The translations under genes and the position numbers were made by a program. Shown here piece after piece: positions 27,289 through 35,434 of a stretch of 64,000 nt of DNA (its first letter is position 1; each line of letters starts with the position of its first letter). The DNA is taken from contig CANLEE010000002.1 of NCBI GenBank assembly GCA_947489585.1, positions 299,561-363,560 of the forward strand. Reading direction: 5' to 3'. The DNA comes from an uncultured Psychroserpens sp. GTDB taxonomy: Bacteria > Bacteroidota > Bacteroidia > Flavobacteriales > Flavobacteriaceae. The notes beneath the pieces were generated by a model. The model did not search any database and was not told the DNA's origin. It was given only the letters and a program-made list of their open reading frames with translations.

Positions 27289-27321
27289 GATAGTGAATTG
27301 CATAGCGGTTCACTATCTTTG
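27289..27321 (+). promoter_or_regulatory. Operator-like inverted repeat on the promoter of the WYL regulator
   Basis: GATAGTGAA (27289-27297) and TTCACTATC (27309-27317) are a perfect 9-bp inverted repeat with an 11-base spacer. The right arm overlaps the -7 box TATCTTTG (27314-27321). The ATG at 27327 is only 5 bases beyond, so a transcript from here would have almost no leader. Autoregulation by the encoded protein is a natural inference; a weak terminator of the VOC gene is the alternative. Confidence 0.5.
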
Positions 27322-27326
27322 TAATC

Positions 27327-28019
27327 ATGTCTCAACTCTCTAGACTCATATCAATATTAACCTTATTGCGTTCTAAACGCCTACTTACAGCTACAGAATT
27401 AGCTGATAAATTTGATGTGAGTATCAGAACAATTTATAGAGATATTAGAAAGCTAGAAGACGCAGGAATTCCAGTAATGACTATTGAAGGCAAAGGTTAT
27501 TCATTAATGGAAGGTTATACCGTTGCACCTGTTCAATTTACCGAAAAACAAGCCAATGCCTTAATCACTGCGCAACATTTAGTTAATCAAACCAATGATG
27601 TCTCTTTTAGTAACGACTTTAAAGACGCAATGACCAAGATTAAGTCTGTGTTTAAAACGTCTGTTCAAGAAAAAAGCGAACTGCTAAGCAGCAAAATTTA
27701 TGTCTTTGATTCTAACTATGAAAATATTTCGAGCAATGCCTTATCAGAAATTCAAATAGCCATTACCAATTTCAACTATGTTGATATCAATTATCGTAAG
27801 GCAGATGATCCAAATATCTCATTCAGAAGAATAGAACCTTACGCCTTCTACTCGACTAATCATAAATGGATTTTAATTGCTTGGTGCCACTTACGTAACG
27901 ATTACCGTGCCTTTAGAATTGATCGCGTTCAGAATTTTAAAATCTTAAACGACACTTTTGAAGACCGAAAATTTAATCTGCAAACCTACTTTCAATCCTG
28001 TCCTTTTGATAACAAATAA
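27327..28019 (+). CDS. WYL-domain HTH transcriptional regulator (YafY type)
   Basis: At 230 aa it has an N-terminal HTH_11 winged helix (RLISILTLLRSKRLLTATELADKFDVSIRTIYRDIRKLEDAGIPV, residues 6-50, then a GKGYSL wing) and a C-terminal WYL domain from about residue 140 (YRKADDPNISFRRIEPYAFYSTNHKWILIAWCHLRNDYRAFRIDRV). WYL domains sense ligands such as nucleotides or oligonucleotides, and many regulate defence genes. Here the nearest targets are itself and the VOC gene; a link to the HNH operon 0.5 kb upstream is only a possibility. Confidence 0.88.
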   Translation: MSQLSRLISILTLLRSKRLLTATELADKFDVSIRTIYRDIRKLEDAGIPVMTIEGKGYSLMEGYTVAPVQFTEKQANALITAQHLVNQTNDVSFSNDFKDAMTKIKSVFKTSVQEKSELLSSKIYVFDSNYENISSNALSEIQIAITNFNYVDINYRKADDPNISFRRIEPYAFYSTNHKWILIAWCHLRNDYRAFRIDRVQNFKILNDTFEDRKFNLQTYFQSCPFDNK

Positions 28020-28075
28020 CCACTCCAATACACACAAAAATGTATATTCGAAGTGGTTTCTCTAGATGTATCTAT

Positions 28076-29452
28076 TTAATTAGAATCGAGATTAAATCCA
28101 TTAACTGCATCAGCAATTTCATAGCCTAAACGGTAGCCTTCTGTACAATCTATTCGCATATGAACACCTAATGGAATTCTTGAAAACGCATTTTCTTCTG
28201 CCATGTCACTAAGTGAACTGTATGATCTTGCTGCACCTCTAAATTCGGTTTCGCCTTCATGTGTCGTATCTGTAAAATCTACAGTATCACCAAATTCATT
28301 AATAAAAATTCCAGCCGCTGCCGAGGCAAATGTAGAATGGCCTGACGGATAGCCAGGAAATGACGGATTTGGCCAAAAGATGAATCGGTATAAATTGGTT
28401 TGATAATCTGGATCTATAAATTCGTTGATATATACATTTGGTCGCATGACCATATAGTCATATTTATCTGCCCAACACGATACAGCAGCATCGTTAAGCG
28501 AAAATCCTAATTTTAAAAAGAGTTCTAATGTAGCATCAGATTCTAAATCAAACTGCGTAACGAGCTGTCCTGCAATTGAAAATTGACGACCAGGTGGACT
28601 CATCATCAAGCCTTCAACATCATTAGACCAAAACTCAGCAACCCATAAATCATCATTGTCTTCTGCTTTCGCTGTATTATTCACCTCATAGACTTCATAC
28701 ATTTCATTATAATACGGACTATCAGTTGTTTCATCATAAGTGATTGGTGGTGGATTCGTAGAGGTTTCCGCAGAAGAAATCACAAAAGTTCGCACAGATT
28801 CCCAATACGGAAATAAAGCACGTTCCTGATCTGCACTGTAGGTCCAAAAACCATCGCCAACTGGTGGCTCATACGACAACGGTTGTGGCTCTAGTTGTTG
28901 CTGTTCGGCTTCGGTGTCTGTAAGACTGTAAGCAATAACGCGTTGGGCAACATAGCTTCCCCAATCTCGTGAGTTTTGTGCCAGTTGATCAGACAAACCT
29001 TCAGACAATGCACTGTCTTTTTCTTGCTCCAATTGTGCAATTGATGTTTCCAAACCTCCAGAAACATTATACATAAAGTGATCCATCACAGCTGCATAAC
29101 AAGTATTTAAAGCGATGTCTATATCAATTTCGGCTGCACGTTCATTATCATCGATATCAAAACCCACAAGTCGGTTCCTGTTAGACGTATAACCAACCAT
29201 ATCATAAACACAAGTTTCATAAGCTGCCAAATGAATATAGGCCAATGATCTTGCCGTAGCCGTTGGTCGCATACCATAGGCATAACGATCAATGTCTAAC
29301 CAGACATCATTCCAATCTATAATAAGTTGGGTTGTTTCATTTGTGATTACTATTGGATCAACAGTAATCGCATCGTCATCATTACCACAGGACACGAAAA
29401 CAGCAGATACCATTAAACACATGAGCATCCATTTGAAGTTTGGGTTTTTCAT
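28076..29452 (-). CDS. PAP2/vanadium-dependent haloperoxidase family lipoprotein
   Basis: The start is set at the ATG giving MKNPNFKWMLMCLMVSAVFVSCGNDDDAI, a perfect lipoprotein signal peptide; an upstream ATG at 29518 would bury it behind 22 residues. The 458-residue product is helical and carries the PAP2/haloperoxidase active site near its C-terminus: GYPSGHSTFASAAAGIF (His of PSGHS) and later GVHMRIDCTEGYRLG (HxxxD/R region). Members are periplasmic acid phosphatases or vanadate haloperoxidases; which one cannot be decided here. It is single and convergent with the WYL regulator. Confidence 0.83.
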   Translation of the reverse strand: MKNPNFKWMLMCLMVSAVFVSCGNDDDAITVDPIVITNETTQLIIDWNDVWLDIDRYAYGMRPTATARSLAYIHLAAYETCVYDMVGYTSNRNRLVGFDIDDNERAAEIDIDIALNTCYAAVMDHFMYNVSGGLETSIAQLEQEKDSALSEGLSDQLAQNSRDWGSYVAQRVIAYSLTDTEAEQQQLEPQPLSYEPPVGDGFWTYSADQERALFPYWESVRTFVISSAETSTNPPPITYDETTDSPYYNEMYEVYEVNNTAKAEDNDDLWVAEFWSNDVEGLMMSPPGRQFSIAGQLVTQFDLESDATLELFLKLGFSLNDAAVSCWADKYDYMVMRPNVYINEFIDPDYQTNLYRFIFWPNPSFPGYPSGHSTFASAAAGIFINEFGDTVDFTDTTHEGETEFRGAARSYSSLSDMAEENAFSRIPLGVHMRIDCTEGYRLGYEIADAVNGFNLDSN

Positions 29453-29796
29453 AATATTGAATTTTAAATTAGACAAAAAACGCATGTGACTTTTGTTAAA
29501 AATCGCATGCCTCTTCATTCATTTACTCTTAAATAGCTTAATGTAGAAAAGCGTAAAATTCAATCAAATATAGTAGTTTTTAAAAAATTAGAATTGTATT
29601 TAGACACTTTTATAAGGTGTCTTATTATTTAGTAGCCAAAACGAATAAAAACTTGTGCCAATTGTTAAAATAAGTCATAAATCACTTACAGTCAATACGT
29701 TATATTTATTGTTTTTTCCTAAAAACGAGCATCGCATTTTCCGTATCACATTGAAAATCACGTAAAACCACCTATAAATATCATATGACAAACCAC

Positions 29797-29804
29797 TAAA
29801 TTTG
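29797..29804 (+). promoter_or_regulatory. Possible -7 box before the small gene pair
   Basis: TAAATTTG matches the TAnnTTTG consensus 41 bases before the ATG at 29846, but no good -33 TTG is at the right distance. The rest of the 393-base gap 29453-29845 holds an AGACAC/GTGTCT hairpin near 29611-29632 and nothing else I can name. Confidence 0.3.
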
Positions 29805-29845
29805 AGTTCTCAACATTTAGTTAATAACCAATTAAATATCATATT

Positions 29846-30211
29846 ATGAGTACACCACAATTTAAAGCGACGATGACCATTCCTAAGGATGGCAAGAATT
29901 TATGGACCAATATTATGCAAAGTCCGCCAAAACTTCCTCTAGGTGTAACTGAAGATCAATACATTGTAGCGTCTTATGCCAAGTTTTCAGATGGCGTAAC
30001 CGTATTTGGAGGTGTAGCCGTTGGCCCAAAAGATCAGGATTTTAATTATCCGTTATTTATGGTATTTGATAAAAACATGAGTCAAATAGGGGAATGGCCG
30101 ATAGACGCAAGCGACTGGGAAGACTTTCATATAAACTCTATCCAATTTGCAATCGATCCCAATGACGATGATGGCAATTATGAATTAGAAATTGTTGAAG
30201 CAGAATCCTAA
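29846..30211 (+). CDS. Unknown small protein, partner of the HEAGH protein
   Basis: A 121-residue acidic beta-rich protein (MSTPQFKATMTIPKDGKNLWTNIMQSPPKL...) with no signal peptide and no family I recognise. Strands such as YIVASYAKFSDGVTVFGGVAVG and YPLFMVFDKNMSQIGEWPID suggest a small beta-sandwich. It lies 20 bases before the HEAGH protein gene on the same strand, so the two are likely co-expressed. Confidence 0.65.
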   Translation: MSTPQFKATMTIPKDGKNLWTNIMQSPPKLPLGVTEDQYIVASYAKFSDGVTVFGGVAVGPKDQDFNYPLFMVFDKNMSQIGEWPIDASDWEDFHINSIQFAIDPNDDDGNYELEIVEAES

Positions 30212-30231
30212 AATCACATTAAAAAAATGTA

Positions 30232-30708
30232 ATGAACGCTATTGATGACGCTATACTAGATTGCATTGTCAATTTTCTTAACAGTATTCAAATCAAAGTC
30301 ATAAATCAGGACTTAAGTGATGATACATTTCTGCCTAGTTTGAGTTTAAAAGGTCAAACGATATTAGTAGATCAGCATCAATTAAAATATCCTGGTGACC
30401 TATTGCATGAAGCTGGTCATATTGCAGTAACCGAAGCCCATTTAAGACCATTAATTGGTTCTACGGAAATGGATAAGGACTGGCCAAGTCAAGGCGATGA
30501 AATTGCAGCCATATTGTGGTCGTATGCGGCATTATACCATTTGCAATTAGACCCAAAAATCGTATTTCACAATGAAGGTTATAGAAATGCATCGAGCTGG
30601 TTTATAGAACAATTTACCAACAAGGTCTATATGGGATTACCGCTATTACATTGGATGGGGCTTTGTGATACAACATCATTTCCAGAAATGAAACAATGGT
30701 TGCGCTAA
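30232..30708 (+). CDS. Unknown protein with an HEAGH (HExxH) zinc-metallopeptidase motif
   Basis: A 158-residue protein. The segment PGDLLHEAGHIAVTEAHLRP (about residues 63-81) has the HExxH signature of zincin metallopeptidases on a predicted helix. Possible third ligands include Glu75 in VTEAHLRP and Glu/Asp residues in SQGDEIAAILWSYAAL. No signal peptide is seen, so it should act in the cytoplasm. Similar short proteins in other Bacteroidota are left as hypothetical as far as I recall. Its neighbour 20 bases upstream has no known role. Confidence 0.65.
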   Translation: MNAIDDAILDCIVNFLNSIQIKVINQDLSDDTFLPSLSLKGQTILVDQHQLKYPGDLLHEAGHIAVTEAHLRPLIGSTEMDKDWPSQGDEIAAILWSYAALYHLQLDPKIVFHNEGYRNASSWFIEQFTNKVYMGLPLLHWMGLCDTTSFPEMKQWLR

Positions 30709-30774
30709 CCGTATTTGTTTAACTACGGAAAACCGTAATAAAATGGGCTTCTAGTGCATTATGTTTACCAAAAT

Positions 30775-30792
30775 ATACGTAGAACTACGTAT
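30775..30792. promoter_or_regulatory. Second copy of the 18-bp palindrome, upstream of the orphan gene cluster
   Basis: ATACGTAG-AA-CTACGTAT, identical in its arms to the palindrome at 23222-23239 and also preceded by CCAAAA. It lies 129 bases before the ATG of the 269-residue protein. A second related but different inverted repeat, TACGG-AAAA-CCGTA, lies about 40 bases further upstream (around 30723-30737). Confidence 0.5.
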
Positions 30793-30920
30793 AGGTTTGC
30801 AGAACGATTGTTTTTAATTTTAGCATTGGAAACTTGGTATACCATGATACATCAATCCATAAAGTCAAGTTTTGTTAATTATAATAGGAGTTGTAGTGCA
30901 TTTGAAGAACCATTCGAGCA

Positions 30921-31730
30921 ATGAACAAACTAACCAAAATAGAAGCAATAGAGAAAGTTAAAAACGAGCTTTCAAAAATAGATGGAAAAGGAAAGAAAAC
31001 TCGAACCGGACGATTTGTGGTTTCAGCTTTAAGCAGTATTCCTTGGGTTGGTGGAGTAATTGCTGCAAGTTCAGCTCTACACGCAGAAAAAGAACAAGGG
31101 AAAATTAATGACTTACAGAAAATTTGGCTAGAAGAGCATCATAGAAAAATTGATGAATTGTATTATACGATTTTTCAAATTCACGAAGCTTTAGACAACG
31201 CTGGAGAAGAAGTCAAAGAAAGAATGGAAAGCAAAGAATATTTAGCTTTAGTGAGAAAAGGGTTTAAAGAATGGGATAACGCAGAAACATTTGAAAAGAA
31301 AGAATATTTAAGAAAATTACTGACAAATGCTAGTGCAATAAATCTTTCTACAGATGACTTAATCCAACTTTTTATAGAATGGATTTCTAGATATCACGAA
31401 ACACATTTTATGGTAATTAGGGAAATCTACAAAAATCGCGGAATCACAAGAGGTCAAATTTGGGATAACTTAAATGGCACTATTCCAACAGAAAATTCTT
31501 TGGAAGCAGACTTATTTAAGCGTCTGATTAGAGACTTAAGTATTGATGGAATTATAAGACAAGAAAGACCTACAGATTACGCAGGCAATTTTATAAAAAA
31601 ATCGACTAGACGTTCTAAATCTACAACTTTAAAGTCGGCTTTTGACAATTTAGAGCCTTACGAATTAACAGAACTAGGACAAAGCTTCGTTCATTATACA
31701 ATGGAGGAAGTTGTAACAAAAATTGAATAA
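30921..31730 (+). CDS. Unknown protein with N-terminal membrane-like hairpin and C-terminal winged-helix-like region
   Basis: A 269-residue protein. Residues ~30-50 (FVVSALSSIPWVGGVIAASSA) are a hydrophobic Gly/Ser-rich helix-turn-helix that could insert in a membrane. A charged helical middle follows, and the C-terminal ~100 residues (ITRGQIWDNLNGTIP, LFKRLIRDLSIDGIIRQ, YELTELGQSFVHYTMEE) look like a winged helix. I do not recognise the family by name. The next gene starts one base after its stop, so they form an operon. The palindrome at 30775 lies upstream. Confidence 0.65.
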   Translation: MNKLTKIEAIEKVKNELSKIDGKGKKTRTGRFVVSALSSIPWVGGVIAASSALHAEKEQGKINDLQKIWLEEHHRKIDELYYTIFQIHEALDNAGEEVKERMESKEYLALVRKGFKEWDNAETFEKKEYLRKLLTNASAINLSTDDLIQLFIEWISRYHETHFMVIREIYKNRGITRGQIWDNLNGTIPTENSLEADLFKRLIRDLSIDGIIRQERPTDYAGNFIKKSTRRSKSTTLKSAFDNLEPYELTELGQSFVHYTMEEVVTKIE

Positions 31731-31731
31731 T

Positions 31732-32328
31732 ATGAAACACCTTTTCAACAACAGAAAATTCTATGATTTCGCAAATTCATTAGCAAACTCGATAGAAAAT
31801 CGAATTAATAATTATGATAAACCAAAATTCGACAACAACACTATTGAAGCTCTTACAGAACAATTGGTAGAAGAGTTTAAAATTGAGCTTCCAGAAATTA
31901 AAGAGGATGCTATTTATCAAAACAAACCATCAGATACCAAAATAAGAAATTCTGGGAGAGGAAATTATGGAAGAAGTACATCCGTAGATGGAACGAAATA
32001 CACTTTAATAATACCATTTAAAGGAGATTCAACAATATTTGGAGTTTTTCCTTCATCTTTTTTATCTGTCTTACCTTATGGAATCATAGAATCTGACGAA
32101 CTAAAAGTTGTTTACGAAGTTCCTGTTGGACAAGATGCATCAAGAATAAAAGCAGATTTCGATAATAATTTGGGAACTATCAAAAAGTATTTAGAATTCC
32201 TAGCTAAAGATATTAATGATTTTAACGGAAAATTAGAATCATCAATTAAGGCTCGTCTTGAACGAAGAAAGGACAAACTGGATAATGATGATGAAATTGC
32301 CAATACCTTCGGCTTTCCAATTAAATAA
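31732..32328 (+). CDS. Unknown protein resembling the N-terminal half of larger orphan defence-island proteins
   Basis: Start at the ATG giving MKHLFNNRKFYDF, one base after the upstream stop; a TTG 9 bases earlier is possible. The 198 residues include DGTKYTLIIPFKGDSTIFGVFPSSF and an amphipathic C-terminus, SSIKARLERRKDKLDNDDEIANTFGFPIK. From memory, the pattern of an ERRKxKL helix followed by a GFPxK turn occurs at the middle of longer proteins that carry a nuclease-like domain after it; here the protein stops just there. This recall is weak and untested. A folded intergenic element begins right after the stop. Confidence 0.6.
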   Translation: MKHLFNNRKFYDFANSLANSIENRINNYDKPKFDNNTIEALTEQLVEEFKIELPEIKEDAIYQNKPSDTKIRNSGRGNYGRSTSVDGTKYTLIIPFKGDSTIFGVFPSSFLSVLPYGIIESDELKVVYEVPVGQDASRIKADFDNNLGTIKKYLEFLAKDINDFNGKLESSIKARLERRKDKLDNDDEIANTFGFPIK

Positions 32329-32336
32329 AAATACAC

Positions 32337-32475
32337 TTCAACAATGGCTATATGTAATTGCTTGTTCTCGTCTACTTTGGAAATTCATGCGGAATTTCCA
32401 ACTTGGTGTGTACTTATTAAGTTAAGTGCTAAACCACGCAACTACTCATAGCCGAGACCGTTATGCACAACTATT
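32337..32475. repeat. Folded intergenic element (attC-like or dispersed repeat) before the 206-residue gene
   Basis: About 140 bases with nested inverted repeats. An inner 10-bp perfect stem TTGGAAATTC/GAATTTCCAA (32377-32386 with 32392-32401) sits inside outer arms GGCTAT (32346-32351) and ATAGCC (32448-32453). It begins CAACAATGG and ends CCGTTATGCACAAC. It contains no ORF. The right-hand element at 33106-33143 shares its 5' part. The ends do not match the attC R''/R' boxes well, so this may be a flavobacterial dispersed repeat rather than a true integron site. Confidence 0.5.
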
Positions 32476-32481
32476 TAATAA

Positions 32482-33102
32482 ATGGAAAAATTTAGAATAG
32501 AAATAAAAGGAAATTGGTCTGTTACTGACTTTCAAAGTTTAACATCAGCTTTGGATTATCTATATGAATCAGTTTTAACAGGATATTTATTTTCAAAAGA
32601 ATATGAAATTAATTCTTTCAGTTCATATTACCACAATGGTGAAGATTTAATGGAAGAATTACTATCCTATTGGATTAACAAAATTGGGCATAAAGATGTG
32701 ATATTCTTAGACAGAGGAAGAATGAGAAGATTGCTAAGAAAAGAATTTCCATATGACGAAAAGAATGAATACCTAGCACCACTAAAATTAGTACAAATAC
32801 AGTATGCCTCACCTGGTTTTGGTGACTTTGCTGGACTAGGTGCAATTGTAGGTCATTTGAAAGACATATTATTAAGACTTATGGACTCTCGTGAGAGTAA
32901 AAGGCATCGTGACAATCGTTATCATAAAGAAAGACTAGAAAATCTTGCTTTAGAATTAGAAATAAGTAAAGAATTATATAATCATTTGAGTAGAATAGGT
33001 TTTGAAGGAGAGGAATTAAGAAAACTATGGCAAAACGATGCTAAGCATTTATCTGAATTAAGTAGATTAATCTCGGAAGATAAAATTGAAAAAATAAGTT
33101 AG
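32482..33102 (+). CDS. Unknown orphan protein, cassette-like setting
   Basis: A 206-residue protein with a mixed N-terminal domain (MEKFRIEIKGNWSVTDFQSLTSALDYLYESV), a hydrophobic Gly-rich segment (YASPGFGDFAGLGAIVGHLKDILLRL, about 113-138) and a charged coiled-coil-like C-terminus (DSRESKRHRDNRYHKERLENLALELEISKELYNHL). I have seen this YASPG...hydrophobic...DRxxRRxxxxY-helix layout in unannotated proteins but cannot name a function. It is preceded by a folded element and followed by a shortened relative of that element. Confidence 0.6.
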   Translation: MEKFRIEIKGNWSVTDFQSLTSALDYLYESVLTGYLFSKEYEINSFSSYYHNGEDLMEELLSYWINKIGHKDVIFLDRGRMRRLLRKEFPYDEKNEYLAPLKLVQIQYASPGFGDFAGLGAIVGHLKDILLRLMDSRESKRHRDNRYHKERLENLALELEISKELYNHLSRIGFEGEELRKLWQNDAKHLSELSRLISEDKIEKIS

Positions 33103-33105
33103 CAG

Positions 33106-33143
33106 TGTCTAACAACTTGTATAGTTAATAACTGGTTCTGTAA
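33106..33143. repeat. Truncated relative of the element at 32337-32475
   Basis: The 5' part aligns with the start of the larger element: AACAA...TATA...AAT..CT.GTTCT in both, over about 32 bases. The inner stem and the right arm are missing. It lies immediately after the stop of the 206-residue gene, so that gene is bracketed by the two. Confidence 0.4.
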
Positions 33144-33179
33144 GCACTTGAAAAATTAAACTAACCTAACCAATAAACA

Positions 33180-33677
33180 ATGACTAAAATTAACTTCAAA
33201 GAAACCACTCGAATACTAGCTTGGGTTGTTGGAATAGTTGCAGGTATCATTGGAATAACGTCCTCTTTCGAATCGAAAGAAAATACTATTGATTTATCTG
33301 GAAATTGGGAAATGACTTTTAAAGTACAAAAAAGTAGTTTAGAAAGATTTAATGATAACAATTTGGAATATAAATACAAAATTTTCATTACTCAAAATGG
33401 GAATAGTATCGAAGGAAATGGAGAGAAGTTTTGGGAAAATTTTAAAGGGACTGAAAGTTTTTACAATCTAAATCAAAAAACACCAATAAGTATTAGTGGT
33501 AAAATTTCAAACAATAAATTAACAGCAAATATTACGGAAAAAGGTCTTAGAAGGGAGACTTCTGGGCATATTGAATTCGAAACCATAGATAATCATTTAA
33601 ATATTATTCAAGGTAATTTCACAACAACAGCTGCAAATTCTTCTGGAATAGCAATATTGGAAAAATTAAATGATTAA
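33180..33677 (+). CDS. Unknown membrane-anchored lipocalin-like protein
   Basis: A 165-residue protein with one N-terminal membrane helix (ILAWVVGIVAGIIGITSSF, about residues 11-29), then a beta-rich domain starting IDLSGNWEMTFKVQK and containing YKIFITQNGNSIEGNGEKFW and ISISGKISNNKLTANITEKG. The LSGNW...ITQNGNSIEG pattern is like small lipocalin-type domains seen in many unannotated proteins. No signal cleavage site is seen, so it is probably anchored in the inner membrane facing the periplasm. It is the last of the orphan run. Confidence 0.6.
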   Translation: MTKINFKETTRILAWVVGIVAGIIGITSSFESKENTIDLSGNWEMTFKVQKSSLERFNDNNLEYKYKIFITQNGNSIEGNGEKFWENFKGTESFYNLNQKTPISISGKISNNKLTANITEKGLRRETSGHIEFETIDNHLNIIQGNFTTTAANSSGIAILEKLND

Positions 33678-33765
33678 ATAACTAGTTTATATCATCCCGT
33701 AACCAAATCCCAATTCAGTCGTCATACAATAAACCGTATCTTTAATCATCAAAAATCATTTCGAC

Positions 33766-35418
33766 ATGAAAAGCAAGCATTACACTTCAAAAGCACTAAC
33801 GCTTTACATCTGTTTACTCCTATCTGTAAGCAGTTTTGCACAAACCTTAGAACAACAAATCGATACCTATATTAGTGAGCAATACACCTCAGAAACACCA
33901 AGTGTCTCCATATTAGTTGCCAAAGACGGCAAAGCCATTTACAATAAGGCCTTTGGTATTGCTAACTTTGAATTAGATGTTAAAGCCGCACCAAAACATG
34001 TCTATGAAATTGGCTCCATCACAAAACAATTTACAGCCGTTGCTATTTTAATGCTCGAAGAACAAGGCAAACTAAGTCTCGACGATGAGATTACAAAATT
34101 CATTTCAGATTATCCAACACAAGGCAAAACCATAACTGTACACCATTTACTCAATCATACCTCTGGTATCCAAAGTTATACAGGTATGGCTAGTTTTATG
34201 AAATTGGCACGACAAGACATGACGCCATTAGAGCTGATTGACAAATTTAAAAATGAACCTATGGAGTTTGATCCTGGCACACAATTTAAATACAATAACT
34301 CAGGTTATATTTTGTTAGGTCAAATTATAGAAGTGGTTACTGGAAAAAGCTATGCAGACTTCATTCAAACTCAAATTTTTGATAAAGTCGGTATGAGCAA
34401 CTCGTATTATGGTAGTATGGTGGACTTAATTCCTAATCGCGCTAGTGGTTATTCTGAAACGGAAACAGGGTATCGAAATGCTGATTATTTAAGTTTAACC
34501 TTACCTTATGCAGCTGGTTCTATTATGTCGACTACCGGAGATTTATTAAAATGGCAAAACGCCATTAGTGCCAATCAACTTATTAAAAAGAGTTCATTAG
34601 ACAAAGCTGTTAATGGTTCTAAACTAAACAACGGCGAAGACATCAATTATGGTTATGGCTGGATTAAAGGTGATGTTAATGGATCGCGAACGATAGAACA
34701 TTCAGGAGGTATTTTTGGCTATACAACGAATGGGGTTTTTCTTCCTGAAGACAATGTGTACGTTATAGGCTTAACCAATTGTGATTGTAAAAATGTTGGT
34801 GCGCTCGTTACCAATGTAGCAGCTATGGCTATTGGAAAACCATTTCCGAAGAAAGAAGATGCGATTACATTAAGCGCATCGCAGCTCAGCAAATGGGTTG
34901 GCGCTTATGAGTTTGATGGTGTGATTCGTCATATCACGCTAAAAGACAAGCAATTATTTAGTCAACGTGAAGGCAGTACCAACTTAGAAATCTATCCAAT
35001 GACTGAGACCAATTTCATTTTTGATGGTGGTGACACGACTTATGATTTTTATACTGAAGACGGAAATCGTATGGTAAAAATGAAACTTGGCGGACAATCT
35101 ATTGTAGGGAAAGGCATTGACAAAGCGCCACCATCTGAACGCCAAGAAATCGCATTAGATGCTGAAACACTTACAGGATATATTGGTAAATATGAAATTC
35201 AACCAGGCTTTGAAATCGCAATTAGTGTAAGAGATAACAAAGTATACGGACTTGCTACTGGTCAAGGTGAAGTAGAATTATTTGCTGAAGCTAAAGACAA
35301 ATTCTTTTTAAAAGTAACACCTGCAGATATTCACTTTAACCGAAATGCCGATGGCACAATCGAAAGTTTAACTTTATTTCAAGGCGGACAAGAAATGTTA
35401 GGAAAGAAAATCGAATAG
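33766..35418 (+). CDS. Serine hydrolase of the beta-lactamase/class C (S12) family
   Basis: A 550-residue secreted protein with signal peptide ending SVSSFAQ (about residue 26). The catalytic SxxK is SITK (Ser84, Lys87), the YxN motif is YNNSG (Tyr176, Asn178), and the third motif is HSGGIFGYT. A C-terminal extension of ~180 residues contains two similar beta units (LSKWVGAYEFDGVIRHITLKDKQLF and LTGYIGKYEIQPGFEIAISVRDNKVYG), the DUF3471-like domains found in this group. Members are periplasmic esterases or peptidases; resistance activity should not be assumed. Confidence 0.88.
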   Translation: MKSKHYTSKALTLYICLLLSVSSFAQTLEQQIDTYISEQYTSETPSVSILVAKDGKAIYNKAFGIANFELDVKAAPKHVYEIGSITKQFTAVAILMLEEQGKLSLDDEITKFISDYPTQGKTITVHHLLNHTSGIQSYTGMASFMKLARQDMTPLELIDKFKNEPMEFDPGTQFKYNNSGYILLGQIIEVVTGKSYADFIQTQIFDKVGMSNSYYGSMVDLIPNRASGYSETETGYRNADYLSLTLPYAAGSIMSTTGDLLKWQNAISANQLIKKSSLDKAVNGSKLNNGEDINYGYGWIKGDVNGSRTIEHSGGIFGYTTNGVFLPEDNVYVIGLTNCDCKNVGALVTNVAAMAIGKPFPKKEDAITLSASQLSKWVGAYEFDGVIRHITLKDKQLFSQREGSTNLEIYPMTETNFIFDGGDTTYDFYTEDGNRMVKMKLGGQSIVGKGIDKAPPSERQEIALDAETLTGYIGKYEIQPGFEIAISVRDNKVYGLATGQGEVELFAEAKDKFFLKVTPADIHFNRNADGTIESLTLFQGGQEMLGKKIE

Positions 35419-35434
35419 ATTTTTGATTTATGAC

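Noticed and set aside
32337..32475. Element called as a true integron attC site
   Set aside because: Fold is similar, but the terminal core boxes match the RYYYAAC/GTTRRRY consensus poorly and no integrase is in the window.
33766..35418. Antibiotic-resistance class C beta-lactamase
   Set aside because: SxxK and YxN are present, but the long C-terminal beta extension and overall length fit the general S12 esterase/peptidase group.
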